In this document: positions 8,735-18,069 of the stretch, piece after piece
Position numbering within the stretch: position 1 is the first letter of the stretch
Layout of the letters: every line of letters starts with the position of its first letter
Assembly (NCBI GenBank): GCA_030611505.1
Contig: JAUWPO010000007.1
Coordinates: forward strand, 1-35,648
DNA length: 35,648 nt
Reading direction: 5' to 3'
Source of the DNA: Chloroflexota bacterium
GTDB taxonomy: Bacteria > Chloroflexota > Anaerolineae > Anaerolineales > UBA4823
Program-made: the position numbers and the translations under genes
The notes under the pieces: model-generated
Database searches by the model: none
What the model was told of the DNA's origin: nothing
Seen by the model: the letters and a program-made list of their open reading frames with translations, nothing else

Positions 8735-9981
8735 AGCGACCGCTCAGCTTTTTGCATCTGACGACTTTTTACCCACCGTACAGCTTCGGGGGCGATGCGA
8801 TGTACATCTACCGCCTGTCGCATGCCCTGGGTGATGAGGGTCACCAGGTGGACGTCATCCATGACATAGATTCCTTTCATCTACTGCATCCAACCGACCC
8901 CGAAATCGGCTTCGATGAACATCCCAACGTCAGGAGATATGGTCTGCGCAGCAGGTACGGGCGGCTCTCTCCACTGCTCACCCACCAGACTGGTCAGCCC
9001 TACTTGAAGCAGGACCAGATCCAAGAAATTCTCAGACCTTATGATGTGATCCATTATCACAACATTTCCCTCTTGGGACCAGGGATTCTAGCTCTAGAAC
9101 CCCCCGGGGGTGAAGTGATTAAGCTGTACACGACACACGAGCACTGGCTCATTTGCCCCACTCACGTGCTGTGGAAATTCAACAGCCGTGCTTGTGAGAA
9201 ACCGGAATGCCTGCGCTGTACACTGCTTGCAAAGCGACCACCACAATTGTGGCGATATACGGCTTTATTGGATAGGATGAGCCACCACGTGGACCGCTTC
9301 GTTTCGCCCAGCCGCTTCACGGCCGACAAACATGCTGAGCGCGGCTTCGCCCAACTGGTGGGTCACTTGCCGTATTTTATTGAACGAGAAGACCGCGATT
9401 GGCAGAACCCCGTACCAGCTCCACAGGAAGCGCCTTACTTTCTTTTTGTTGGGCGGCTCGAAACCATCAAAGGATTGCATACTCTGATCGATCTATGGGA
9501 GCGGGTGCCGGATTATGATCTGCTGGTGGCAGGTACGGGCACGCAGGAGGTTGAACTGCGGCAGAGGGTGGCAGATAACAGGCGGGTGAAATTCTTGGGA
9601 CCATTACCACAGCGCGAACTTGGCAGCCTTTATTATCACGCCAGGGCGACCATCGTCCCTTCGCTTACTTATGAGACCTTTGGGATCATTATTCTCGAAT
9701 CTTACGCCCGTAAGGCACCCGTAATCGTGCGTGATTTAGGAGCCCTGCCAGAAGTAGTGCGAGACAGTGGGGGTGGTCTTGTTTACCGGAATGATGGCGA
9801 ATTGCTAACTGCAATTAATCTGATTGGGACTTCACCTGAGCTGCGAGAAGAGTTAGGGGAGAAGGGGTATGTCGCCTTCATCAAGAGCTGGACAAAGGAG
9901 GCGCATATGAAGTACTATTTCGATTTATTGCGAGAGATAGCGGTTGAGAAATTTGGTTCAGTGCCCTGGGATGATGATTAG
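8731..9981 (+). CDS. glycosyltransferase family 4
   Basis: GTG start overlapping the upstream stop by 4 bp; YFLFVGRLETIKGLHTLID, ATIVPSLTYETFGIIILESYARKAPVIV. Confidence 0.9.
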   Translation: MKRPLSFLHLTTFYPPYSFGGDAMYIYRLSHALGDEGHQVDVIHDIDSFHLLHPTDPEIGFDEHPNVRRYGLRSRYGRLSPLLTHQTGQPYLKQDQIQEILRPYDVIHYHNISLLGPGILALEPPGGEVIKLYTTHEHWLICPTHVLWKFNSRACEKPECLRCTLLAKRPPQLWRYTALLDRMSHHVDRFVSPSRFTADKHAERGFAQLVGHLPYFIEREDRDWQNPVPAPQEAPYFLFVGRLETIKGLHTLIDLWERVPDYDLLVAGTGTQEVELRQRVADNRRVKFLGPLPQRELGSLYYHARATIVPSLTYETFGIIILESYARKAPVIVRDLGALPEVVRDSGGGLVYRNDGELLTAINLIGTSPELREELGEKGYVAFIKSWTKEAHMKYYFDLLREIAVEKFGSVPWDDD

Positions 9982-10149
9982 GATGAGGCGCTGTCTGAAT
10001 CGAATTGAAAAAACGAAAATTTTGTTGGTATCATATTTCAATGGCAGTCTAGATAATTTGAGTAATGGTGCGGTTAAAATCTGGTGTAGTACCCATCAAT
10101 AGAACTGTGCAATCTCCAGAACATGGTCATCGAATGAGAGTTGAACTTT

Positions 10150-11988
10150 ATGGAACAGCCTGAATCTCGAAATCCCGATCAAAAAGTGGTTGTTATTGGG
10201 GCTGGACCGGCTGGCTTGACCGCTGCATATGAGCTTACGAAGTACAATATACGCCCGCTTGTTTATGAGAAGCTGGACAAGGTAGGGGGTATCGCTCGTA
10301 CCGAGTACTGTGATGGTTTCTATTTCGATATGGGGGGACACCGATTCTTTACCAAATCTACGGAAGTCAACCGCATGTGGCACGAGATTTTGGACGATGA
10401 CTTCCTCCTGCGTCCACGCTTATCAAGAATTTACTACGACCGCAAATTTTTTGACTATCCGTTAAAGCCCTTCAACGCTTTGAGGGGACTGGGTATCTGG
10501 CAGAGCACTCTGGTCGGTCTTAGTTACCTTCGCTGGCAGATATTCCCGAGCCCGCGGGAGGATACTTTCGAACAGTGGGTGACGAACCGCTTTGGCAAGC
10601 GGCTGTTCAATTTATTCTTCAAGTCTTACACCGAAAAAGTCTGGGGTATTCCGACTTCTGAGCTAAGCTCCGAATGGGCGGCACAGCGCATCAAGGGTCT
10701 CTCACTTAAAACTGCTGTCCTGAATATGTTTATACAACCGCGGGAAACGATCACGACCCTGATTGAGGAATTCCATTATCCACGCCGCGGACCCGGTATG
10801 CTGTGGGATGAAGTAAAATCACGAATTGAATTGCAGGATGGTGAGGTTCATCTCAACAGCGATGTAAAGGGGATAAAGTGGGATGGAAATCGTCTCAAGA
10901 GCGTGATAGTGATGCGGAATGGCGAGGAACAGATTGTTGAAGGTCATGATTTCATTTCTAGTATGCCCATCAAGGAATTTATCGCCAGGCTCGATCCGCC
11001 TCCTCCACAGGCGGTGTTGGAAGCAGCCAGCCAGCTTTTTCACCGCGATTTTCTCACTGTTTGTTTAATGGTGGATGCTGAACATCTTTTTGATGACAAT
11101 TGGATTTATGTCCATGATCCCGATGTGATAGTTGGACGCATCCAGAACTTTAAAAACTGGAGCCCAGATATGGTGCCCGATCCTTCGATGACCAGTCTTG
11201 GTTTGGAATATTTCTGTAACAAGGGGGATGAACTGTGGAGTACTACTGATGGGGAGCTGATCGAGTTGGGAAAGCGGGAGATCGACCATGTCGGGCTGGC
11301 CAGGTCAGAGGATGTGGTTGGCGGCTGCGTCTTCCGGGTCGAACATACCTATCCCGTCTATGATTCAAATTACAGCCAGCATCTTGGGATAATCCGGGGA
11401 TTTCTTGAAAACCTCGAGAATTTCCAAACCATAGGTCGGAATGGATTGCATCGCTATAACAACCAGGATCATGCCATGCTGACTGGGATGTTGGCTGTCA
11501 GGAACCTGGTGTTCGGTGAAAACAATGACCTTTGGAGCGTCAATGCCGAACAAGAATACCTCGAAGAAGCGATAGAGGGCGAGGTTCCTTATGCGTCTGA
11601 GGTGATTGATGAGACCTTTGCGCGGGCATTTATGAAAATCGACTCGGTCGCATTTGGAATATCGGTAGGCACAGTGAGCGGGTTGATGCTGTTTTTTGTC
11701 ACCTTATACGTTTCACTCAATCAAATTGAAGAATTATTTGGCTACCTGTATTTGCTGAATGAGTATTTCCCGGGGTATGATGTCAATCCGGTTGGGAGTC
11801 TGTTAGGCTTGCTGTATGGATTTGTCTTTGGATTCGTGATTGGGTGGGGAATTGTTTCATTACGCAATCTGGTGGTCAGGATCTATATATCAATTATTCG
11901 TCGCAGAGCAGAGCTCAAGCTCCTTGAGAAATACGGATTTTTTCCTGACGAGCAGTCATCCAGATCGGGTGACTCTGATCAACAATAA
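10150..11988 (+). CDS. FAD-dependent UDP-galactopyranose mutase/protoporphyrinogen oxidase-like protein with fused C-terminal membrane module
   Basis: VVVIGAGPAGLTAAYELTKYNIRPLVYEKLDKVGGIARTEYCDGFYFDMGGHRFF; C-terminus ~11629-11880 encodes hydrophobic helices ending GSLLGLLYGFVFGFVIGWGIVSLRN. Confidence 0.85.
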   Translation: MEQPESRNPDQKVVVIGAGPAGLTAAYELTKYNIRPLVYEKLDKVGGIARTEYCDGFYFDMGGHRFFTKSTEVNRMWHEILDDDFLLRPRLSRIYYDRKFFDYPLKPFNALRGLGIWQSTLVGLSYLRWQIFPSPREDTFEQWVTNRFGKRLFNLFFKSYTEKVWGIPTSELSSEWAAQRIKGLSLKTAVLNMFIQPRETITTLIEEFHYPRRGPGMLWDEVKSRIELQDGEVHLNSDVKGIKWDGNRLKSVIVMRNGEEQIVEGHDFISSMPIKEFIARLDPPPPQAVLEAASQLFHRDFLTVCLMVDAEHLFDDNWIYVHDPDVIVGRIQNFKNWSPDMVPDPSMTSLGLEYFCNKGDELWSTTDGELIELGKREIDHVGLARSEDVVGGCVFRVEHTYPVYDSNYSQHLGIIRGFLENLENFQTIGRNGLHRYNNQDHAMLTGMLAVRNLVFGENNDLWSVNAEQEYLEEAIEGEVPYASEVIDETFARAFMKIDSVAFGISVGTVSGLMLFFVTLYVSLNQIEELFGYLYLLNEYFPGYDVNPVGSLLGLLYGFVFGFVIGWGIVSLRNLVVRIYISIIRRRAELKLLEKYGFFPDEQSSRSGDSDQQ

Positions 11989-12119
11989 TTAGATGACACC
12001 TTGTTGGTGCGACCTTTAATAAATTCGAATTTGGGATACGGGCTGGACTAATATGCCTTGTTATTTTTGAATTATGAGCCAAAAAGAATTAGTAGGATTT
12101 TCCGGGATGGAGGTTTAGG

Positions 12120-12461
12120 ATGTCTGAATTAAGTCCAGAAGATGAAAAAGCCCTGGAGGATATAGTGCTCTCTCGCCTGATGCGGCTGAATGCCACCGTT
12201 TTTGGGGTTGTTTTGGGGCTTGTGTTTGGGTTGGTGGTTTTCATAGCCACGATCTGGCTAGTCCTGAAAGGCGGGGAAGTTATCGGCCCTCACTTGGGGC
12301 TGTTGGGTCACTTTTTCATAGGATACCGGGTGACTTTTTTGGGCAGTTTTATTGGATTAATTTATGGATTCGTGATTGGATTCCTGATGGGTTTTTTGAT
12401 TGCCACGCTTTACAACTGGATCGTAGAACTGAAGGACAGCAGCAAGGCGGACGAATCGTGA
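12120..12461 (+). CDS. free-standing membrane protein homologous to the C-terminal membrane module of the preceding flavoprotein
   Basis: Ungapped ~80-aa alignment to the flavoprotein C-terminus, e.g. GSFIGLIYGFVIGFLMGFLIATLYN vs GSLLGLLYGFVFGFVIGWGIVSLRN; about one third identical by eye. Confidence 0.75.
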   Translation: MSELSPEDEKALEDIVLSRLMRLNATVFGVVLGLVFGLVVFIATIWLVLKGGEVIGPHLGLLGHFFIGYRVTFLGSFIGLIYGFVIGFLMGFLIATLYNWIVELKDSSKADES

Positions 12462-12492
12462 TTGCTTGGTCTCCTGCTGGTGTGGATCGCTG

Positions 12493-13251
12493 ATGAGCCG
12501 CTGGCGTGTTCCGGTATTGATGTATCATGCAGTTTGTCCTGAACGCTCCCCTATAACGATTTCGGCAGGGGAGTTCGCATGGCAGATGCGCTGGCTGACA
12601 GATGAAGGTTATCAAGTCATCGCGCTCCAAACGCTTCTGCGAAGTATTCTTGGGGGAACTCCTCCCCCTGAGCGCTCTCTGGTTATCACTTTCGATGATG
12701 GATTGGAATCCTTGTATACGGATGTTCTTCCGCTTCTGGAAGGTTTCGGGTTCCCGGCAACGGTCTTTCTGGTGAGCGGGCACTGCGGGGGGTGCAATGA
12801 TTGGGAGAGACAGCCGGGGTCTATACCTCTGATGCCTATGTTGAGCTGGGAGCAGATCAGAGAGATGGATGTTAAAGGAGTTGATTTTGGAGCACATACA
12901 ATAAACCACCAGCGTCTGATTCAACAATCAGATCAGGAAGTTGAGCGCCAAATTTTAGGATCAAAAGAAATGATCGAGCGTAAATTAGGCCACGAGGTCG
13001 ATCTATTCGCATATCCTTATGGTCAATTGGATGACAGGGTTAAGGGTATTGTCCGAAAGGCTTTTATTGGGGCATGTGGTACAAAATTGGGATTTGCGGA
13101 TGAGAACAGCGACCCGTTCGAGATAAAACGCGTTGACATCCATTATTTCAAACACCGATATCTTTTCAGAGAACTGTCAAACCCTGTGGGATTGCTATAC
13201 CTGTCTTTGCGACGACCACTGCGAGCTATTCGGACTGCGCTACATCCGTAA
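12493..13251 (+). CDS. polysaccharide deacetylase (NodB-like)
   Basis: VPVLMYHAVCPE..., LVITFDDGLESLYTDVLPLLEGFGFPATVFLVSG, FGAHTINHQRL, DLFAYPYGQLDD. Confidence 0.9.
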   Translation: MSRWRVPVLMYHAVCPERSPITISAGEFAWQMRWLTDEGYQVIALQTLLRSILGGTPPPERSLVITFDDGLESLYTDVLPLLEGFGFPATVFLVSGHCGGCNDWERQPGSIPLMPMLSWEQIREMDVKGVDFGAHTINHQRLIQQSDQEVERQILGSKEMIERKLGHEVDLFAYPYGQLDDRVKGIVRKAFIGACGTKLGFADENSDPFEIKRVDIHYFKHRYLFRELSNPVGLLYLSLRRPLRAIRTALHP

Positions 13252-13337
13252 ATTAATGAAGAAGCAATATTTAATGCTTACAGCCTACCTGTGAATCCAC
13301 CCATAAATACGGAGTCTTACCTCAGGTTGGGAAAGAA

Positions 13338-14675
13338 ATGATGAATGTCGAAAGCGAGCACGATTTGACGATCTCGGTGATTATCCCGCTGCATAACGCA
13401 GGGGCTACTATTGAACGCTGTCTGGAAGCGGTGATGTCGTCCAACTACCCTGTGTATGAGATGATCGTGGTGGATGACTGCTCTAGCGACAGTTCCCAAA
13501 GCATCGCCGAACGTTTCCCAGTTAAATTGATCGCCCTGACCGGTAAGCCGTTTGGTCCGGCATACGCTCGCAACCAGGGAGCGAAAGCGGCCCAGGGTGA
13601 GGTGATCTTCTTTGTCGATTCCGATGTGATCGTGCGCCAGGACACGATGGACAAAGTCGCCGAGACCTTCCTGCGGCATTGCGAGTATGCTGCCACATTC
13701 GGGTCGTACGATGATAGTCCTAGCGAAGAAGAATTCCTATCCCAATATAAGAATCTGTCCCACCATTTCGTTCACCAGGGGGCTAAAGAAGAGGCTGGCA
13801 CTTTCTGGGCTGGGTGTGGAGCGATAAGACGATCAGTTTTTACAGAAATCGGTGGATTCGATGCCCGGCAGTATCCCCGCCCAAGCATCGAGGATATTGA
13901 ATTGGGATACCGCTTGAGGGCTGCCGGTTTCCGGATTTACCTCAACAAAGACATTCAAGTCACCCATTTGAAACGCTGGACGCTCCTGGGATGGTTCAAG
14001 ACCGATTTCTTGGATCGCGCAATTCCCTGGACTCTGCTGATCCTGCGCCAGCATAATCTGCCAAATGACCTCAATTTGGAGATCTCCCAGCGCTTAAGTG
14101 CACTGCTTTTGGTTTTGATGCTGCTGTGTTTGGTTTTTACAACCAGTCTTAATTTCTTGACGCAGTTTACCCTGCTGACGCTGCTTTTCCTGCTTGTTTT
14201 GAGCAGCAGCAACCTCTCCGAAGGTTCCAGATTTTTTCGGATCAGTTGGAAAGAAGAGGCTCTCACATATTTGATGTTTGCCTCCCTGGGTGGCTTGGCG
14301 CTTTTCAGTGATACGGTAAAATTGCTCCTGCCTCTTGCCTGGCTGCTGGGTGCGGTGTTACTGGGGCGCTTCCTGCCTATCACCAGCGCAAGAGTTAAGA
14401 GCGGTATTTTTTCTGCCATCCTGCTCGGATTCATCGTTGGGTTTGGTATATTATTGATGGAGAGATATTATTGGGCGGGTGCGATAGTTTTCCTGACTAT
14501 TTTGATGATAGTGCTGCTAAACCGGCGCTTATATTCCTTTTTTATACAAAAGCGAGGAGTAAGTTTCGCCATAGCAGCGATTCCATTTCACATGATTTAT
14601 TATTTGTACAGTCTCACTGCATTTGTGTTGGGAAATGGCATCTTTATATACGAAACGAAGTTGAAATCCAGATGA
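13338..14675 (+). CDS. glycosyltransferase family 2 with C-terminal transmembrane region
   Basis: ISVIIPLHNAGATIERCLEAVMSSNYPVYEMIVVDDCSSD, FFVDSDVIV; hydrophobic C-terminal third. Confidence 0.88.
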   Translation: MMNVESEHDLTISVIIPLHNAGATIERCLEAVMSSNYPVYEMIVVDDCSSDSSQSIAERFPVKLIALTGKPFGPAYARNQGAKAAQGEVIFFVDSDVIVRQDTMDKVAETFLRHCEYAATFGSYDDSPSEEEFLSQYKNLSHHFVHQGAKEEAGTFWAGCGAIRRSVFTEIGGFDARQYPRPSIEDIELGYRLRAAGFRIYLNKDIQVTHLKRWTLLGWFKTDFLDRAIPWTLLILRQHNLPNDLNLEISQRLSALLLVLMLLCLVFTTSLNFLTQFTLLTLLFLLVLSSSNLSEGSRFFRISWKEEALTYLMFASLGGLALFSDTVKLLLPLAWLLGAVLLGRFLPITSARVKSGIFSAILLGFIVGFGILLMERYYWAGAIVFLTILMIVLLNRRLYSFFIQKRGVSFAIAAIPFHMIYYLYSLTAFVLGNGIFIYETKLKSR

Positions 14676-14731
14676 ACCTCCTTCGTTTGGATGACCGCAA
14701 AAGTCGAGATCGATATCAGGTTGGTCGCTAA

Positions 14732-16219
14732 ATGCCAGTTTCTACCCGGATTAACTCTTCGATGGAGGCAGCAAGATCAAACGTGGGGGAAAGAATCTCC
14801 CTGCTGCTACTCACCTTGATTCTTCTGATCGGTCTTGGGCTGCGTCTATATGCGCTGAACGCAGGTCTCTGGTTAGATGAAATTTTGACCTACGTGAATT
14901 ACGCCCAGATGCCATTTGGGGAGATCATCACGTCCTACGATTCAGAGAACCAGCATTTTCTTTACAGCATCCTCGCGCGTGCTTCTTTCCTTATGTTTGG
15001 GGAAAGCAATTGGGCGTTGAGACTGCCGGCGGTACTTTTTGGGGTAGGGAGCATACTGGCGCTTTACCTGCTGGGACAAGAGGTCGCAAACAGGAGAGAA
15101 GCGCTGCTTTCTGCGGCACTTTTGACGTTCTCGTATCACCATGTCTGGTTCAGCCAGAATGCACGCGGGTACAGCGGGTTGCTGTTCTGGACGATTCTTT
15201 CGAGCTGGCTGCTGCTGCGTGCGCTGCGGAATGACAGGTCGGCGATCTGGATCTTATATGCCCTTTCTACCGCCTTGGGCATCTACACACACCTGACGAT
15301 GGTCTTTGTGCTGTTCGGTCAGATTTGTGTATACGGGTACCAGTTGATCCATCGCCGAAAAGTAGAGTGGATTGGATGGTGGAAGGGGTTGATACTGGGA
15401 TTTGGAGGCGCGGGTTTGCTGACCGCCCTCTTGCACGGACCTGTAATCTCCCAGATGTTGGGCACCATCGGGGGAACTGAAGCGAGCGTAGTTTCCGCTT
15501 GGAAGAATCCACTCTGGACTCTCTTGGAGATCATTAAAGGTCTACAAGTTGGCTTCTCGAGTGCCGTTATCGTAACGGGGGCTCTGTTTCTATTTGGGGC
15601 AGGTTTGGTCAGCTACTGGCGTACCTATAAAGAGGTGGATATTTTGCTGCTCGTTCCTCCGTTTGTAGGAGCGACTATGGTAATCAGCGTTGGACATCAT
15701 CTCTGGCCGCGCTTCTTCTTCTTCTCCTTAGGGTTCGCTGTTCTGGTAGTGATACGCGGCGCGATGGTAACCGGAAGGCTGATCGGCAAGATGTTTAAAC
15801 TTACGAAAACTAATTCCGAAAGAATCGGGACCGCGCTGTGTGCCGGTTTGATTATTGTCTCGGTGCTGTCGGTACCTTTTGCGTACGGTCCCAAACAGGA
15901 TTATAACGGGGCTTTAGATTTTGTCCAAGCGAACCTGGAACCCGGGGATTCGGTGGTCGCGGTCGGCTTAGCGGCGTTTGTATATGATGATTTCTACAAA
16001 ACGGGCTGGGAATCAGTATCTACTTTAGAACAACTCAACCTGGTGCGCACCCGATCGAACCGCACCTGGTTGGTTTATACATTTAAACCGGTCTTGGAGT
16101 CCGTCAGCCCGGATATTGGGAAGAGTATCCAACGCGATTACCTATTAATCCACACATTTGAGGGTACTGTTGGGGCGGGTACAGTCTATGTATACCGTGT
16201 TGATGACCATTCCAAATAA
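14732..16219 (+). CDS. GT39/ArnT-like (PMT_2) integral-membrane glycosyltransferase
   Basis: LGLRLYALNAGLWLDEILTY N-terminal acidic loop, multiple TM helices, FSQNARGYSGLLFWTILSSWLLLRAL. Confidence 0.8.
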   Translation: MPVSTRINSSMEAARSNVGERISLLLLTLILLIGLGLRLYALNAGLWLDEILTYVNYAQMPFGEIITSYDSENQHFLYSILARASFLMFGESNWALRLPAVLFGVGSILALYLLGQEVANRREALLSAALLTFSYHHVWFSQNARGYSGLLFWTILSSWLLLRALRNDRSAIWILYALSTALGIYTHLTMVFVLFGQICVYGYQLIHRRKVEWIGWWKGLILGFGGAGLLTALLHGPVISQMLGTIGGTEASVVSAWKNPLWTLLEIIKGLQVGFSSAVIVTGALFLFGAGLVSYWRTYKEVDILLLVPPFVGATMVISVGHHLWPRFFFFSLGFAVLVVIRGAMVTGRLIGKMFKLTKTNSERIGTALCAGLIIVSVLSVPFAYGPKQDYNGALDFVQANLEPGDSVVAVGLAAFVYDDFYKTGWESVSTLEQLNLVRTRSNRTWLVYTFKPVLESVSPDIGKSIQRDYLLIHTFEGTVGAGTVYVYRVDDHSK

Positions 16220-16328
16220 AAGGAAACTTGCCGGTAAATGTTTGGGTCGTTTTGATGTACATTGGTGTAAAATGTTTAAGGTCTTTGAATAAACTCGAGA
16301 AACGCAGAAAACGTAAGACAATTAGAGT

Positions 16329-17330
16329 ATGACACTTACTAATAAACCACCCATTTCGGTTGTAATACCTGCTTATAACGAGCAGAACGCGATCGGCGAG
16401 CAGGTCAAGTCGGTACGGCAAGTTCTATCGTCGCACGATATTGCGTTTGAAATTATCGTTGTCGACGATGGGTCTAGCGATAAGACGGCAGCCGAAGCTC
16501 TCAACGCTGGCGCACAATTGTTGCATCACCAGGACAACCGGGGATATGGGGCATCGCTCAAAACGGGAATTCTGGCTGCCCAATACGATGTCATCGTGAT
16601 TATTGATGCCGACGGCACCTATCCGGCGGAGTACATCCCGGAAGTAGTGGCGAAGCTGGATGACTCCGACATGGTGGTGGGGGCGCGCATGGGTGAAAAG
16701 GTTAATGTCCCCTGGATGCGGCAGCCCGCTAAATATTTCCTACGTAAATTGGCAGCCTACATTGCCGAGCAGCCCATTCCGGACTTAAACTCCGGGCTGC
16801 GGGCTTTCCGGCACGATTGTGTGCGCCAGTATTTTTCGATCTTGCCCAACCGATTTTCATTTACCTCAACGATCACGTTGGCTTATATGGTTGATGATTA
16901 CTTTGTGGTTTATATGCCGATCGACTACCGTCGCAGGGTGGGGAGGTCAAAAATTGTGCCCTGGCATTTTATGGATTTTATTGTGCTGATCCTGCGGTTG
17001 TCGATGATGTTCAACCCCCTGAAGATATTCCTGCCGTTGGCGCTTTTCACTGGAACTCTTGGGGTCCTGAAAGCTCTGTACGACATCGCGGCGCTGTTCG
17101 CCCGATCTCCTACCTGGGATTGGTCGCTTCTACTGCAACCGGCGCTCTCCACATCAGCAGTTCTACTTATATTTATAAGTTTGCAGCTCCTGATGATCGG
17201 GATGGTGGCGGATGGTGTCATACGGCGGATCGCCCAGCACAACCAACCAATGGTCCCTTCCCATCGCAAATGGAATTTTGAATATACTCACGGCGGCGGG
17301 TTGGAAGAGGGGGAAAGTATTGAGGGATAA
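16329..17330 (+). CDS. glycosyltransferase family 2, polyprenyl/dolichyl-phosphate sugar synthase-like
   Basis: ISVVIPAYNEQNAIGEQVKSV...IIVVDDGSSDKTAAEA, GYGASLKTGILAAQYDVIVIIDADGTYPAEYIPEVV; C-terminal TM segments. Confidence 0.88.
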   Translation: MTLTNKPPISVVIPAYNEQNAIGEQVKSVRQVLSSHDIAFEIIVVDDGSSDKTAAEALNAGAQLLHHQDNRGYGASLKTGILAAQYDVIVIIDADGTYPAEYIPEVVAKLDDSDMVVGARMGEKVNVPWMRQPAKYFLRKLAAYIAEQPIPDLNSGLRAFRHDCVRQYFSILPNRFSFTSTITLAYMVDDYFVVYMPIDYRRRVGRSKIVPWHFMDFIVLILRLSMMFNPLKIFLPLALFTGTLGVLKALYDIAALFARSPTWDWSLLLQPALSTSAVLLIFISLQLLMIGMVADGVIRRIAQHNQPMVPSHRKWNFEYTHGGGLEEGESIEG

Positions 17331-17339
17331 AGCGACCTG

Positions 17340-17921
17340 ATGCTTGGGATGGATTTACTAAGGATCATCCTTTTTCTGGGTATGGTTTTCCACAAGCTGG
17401 TGTGGGAGGTAATGAAACGCCGCGAGGGTGTAACATATGCCTCGCGCAAGTCATTTGAGATAGGACCTAAATCAGCATTAAAGCTGCTCAAAAGCCTGTT
17501 CCTGGTTTTTTTGATTGTGCAGACCCTGTTCTTAGACATTCTGCCGATCAGCGACCAACCGAATACGTTGAGAATTGTTGGGCTGATAATCTTTTTCACT
17601 GGACTGGCGATATCGGTTACTGGTCGCATACAGTTGGGTAACAACTGGGTTGACCTGGAAGACTTTCAGGTGCTGCCTGAGCAGAAACTGGTCAAGTCCG
17701 GAATTTACAGCTACATCCGCCACCCGATATATACAGGGGATACGCTGTTAGTGATCGGGCTGGAACTGGCTTTAAATTCGTGGCTGGTGATCGGAGCGTT
17801 ATGTTTAATCCCGATCATCTATAAACAGGCATTAGACGAAGAGACGGTCCTCAGCCAGGCGTTCCCGGATTACGAGGACTACAAGAAGGAAACTAAAATG
17901 TTCGTACCTTATCTGGTATAA
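17340..17921 (+). CDS. isoprenylcysteine carboxyl methyltransferase (ICMT)/PEMT-like membrane methyltransferase
   Basis: LVKSGIYSYIRHPIYTGDTLLVIGLELAL...DEETVLSQAFPDYEDYKKETKMFVPYLV: typical RHPxYxG plus EExxL..F..Y..Y signature. Confidence 0.85.
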   Translation: MLGMDLLRIILFLGMVFHKLVWEVMKRREGVTYASRKSFEIGPKSALKLLKSLFLVFLIVQTLFLDILPISDQPNTLRIVGLIIFFTGLAISVTGRIQLGNNWVDLEDFQVLPEQKLVKSGIYSYIRHPIYTGDTLLVIGLELALNSWLVIGALCLIPIIYKQALDEETVLSQAFPDYEDYKKETKMFVPYLV

Positions 17922-18069
17922 AAAGTATGCGTCATTTTAGAACGGGGCTGAATGATTTACCATAGCGTACGCGGAGAATTTTTTTATCCCAATAGACATG
18001 AAACTCTCTATTGAATGAATAGGTTATAGACCTTCATCATGAACTGGACGAGTTCGAGGGAGAGGTAAT

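Noticed and set aside
12349-12927. 192-aa minus-strand ORF
   Set aside because: Overlaps the deacetylase and the small membrane ORF in antisense; composition not protein-like.
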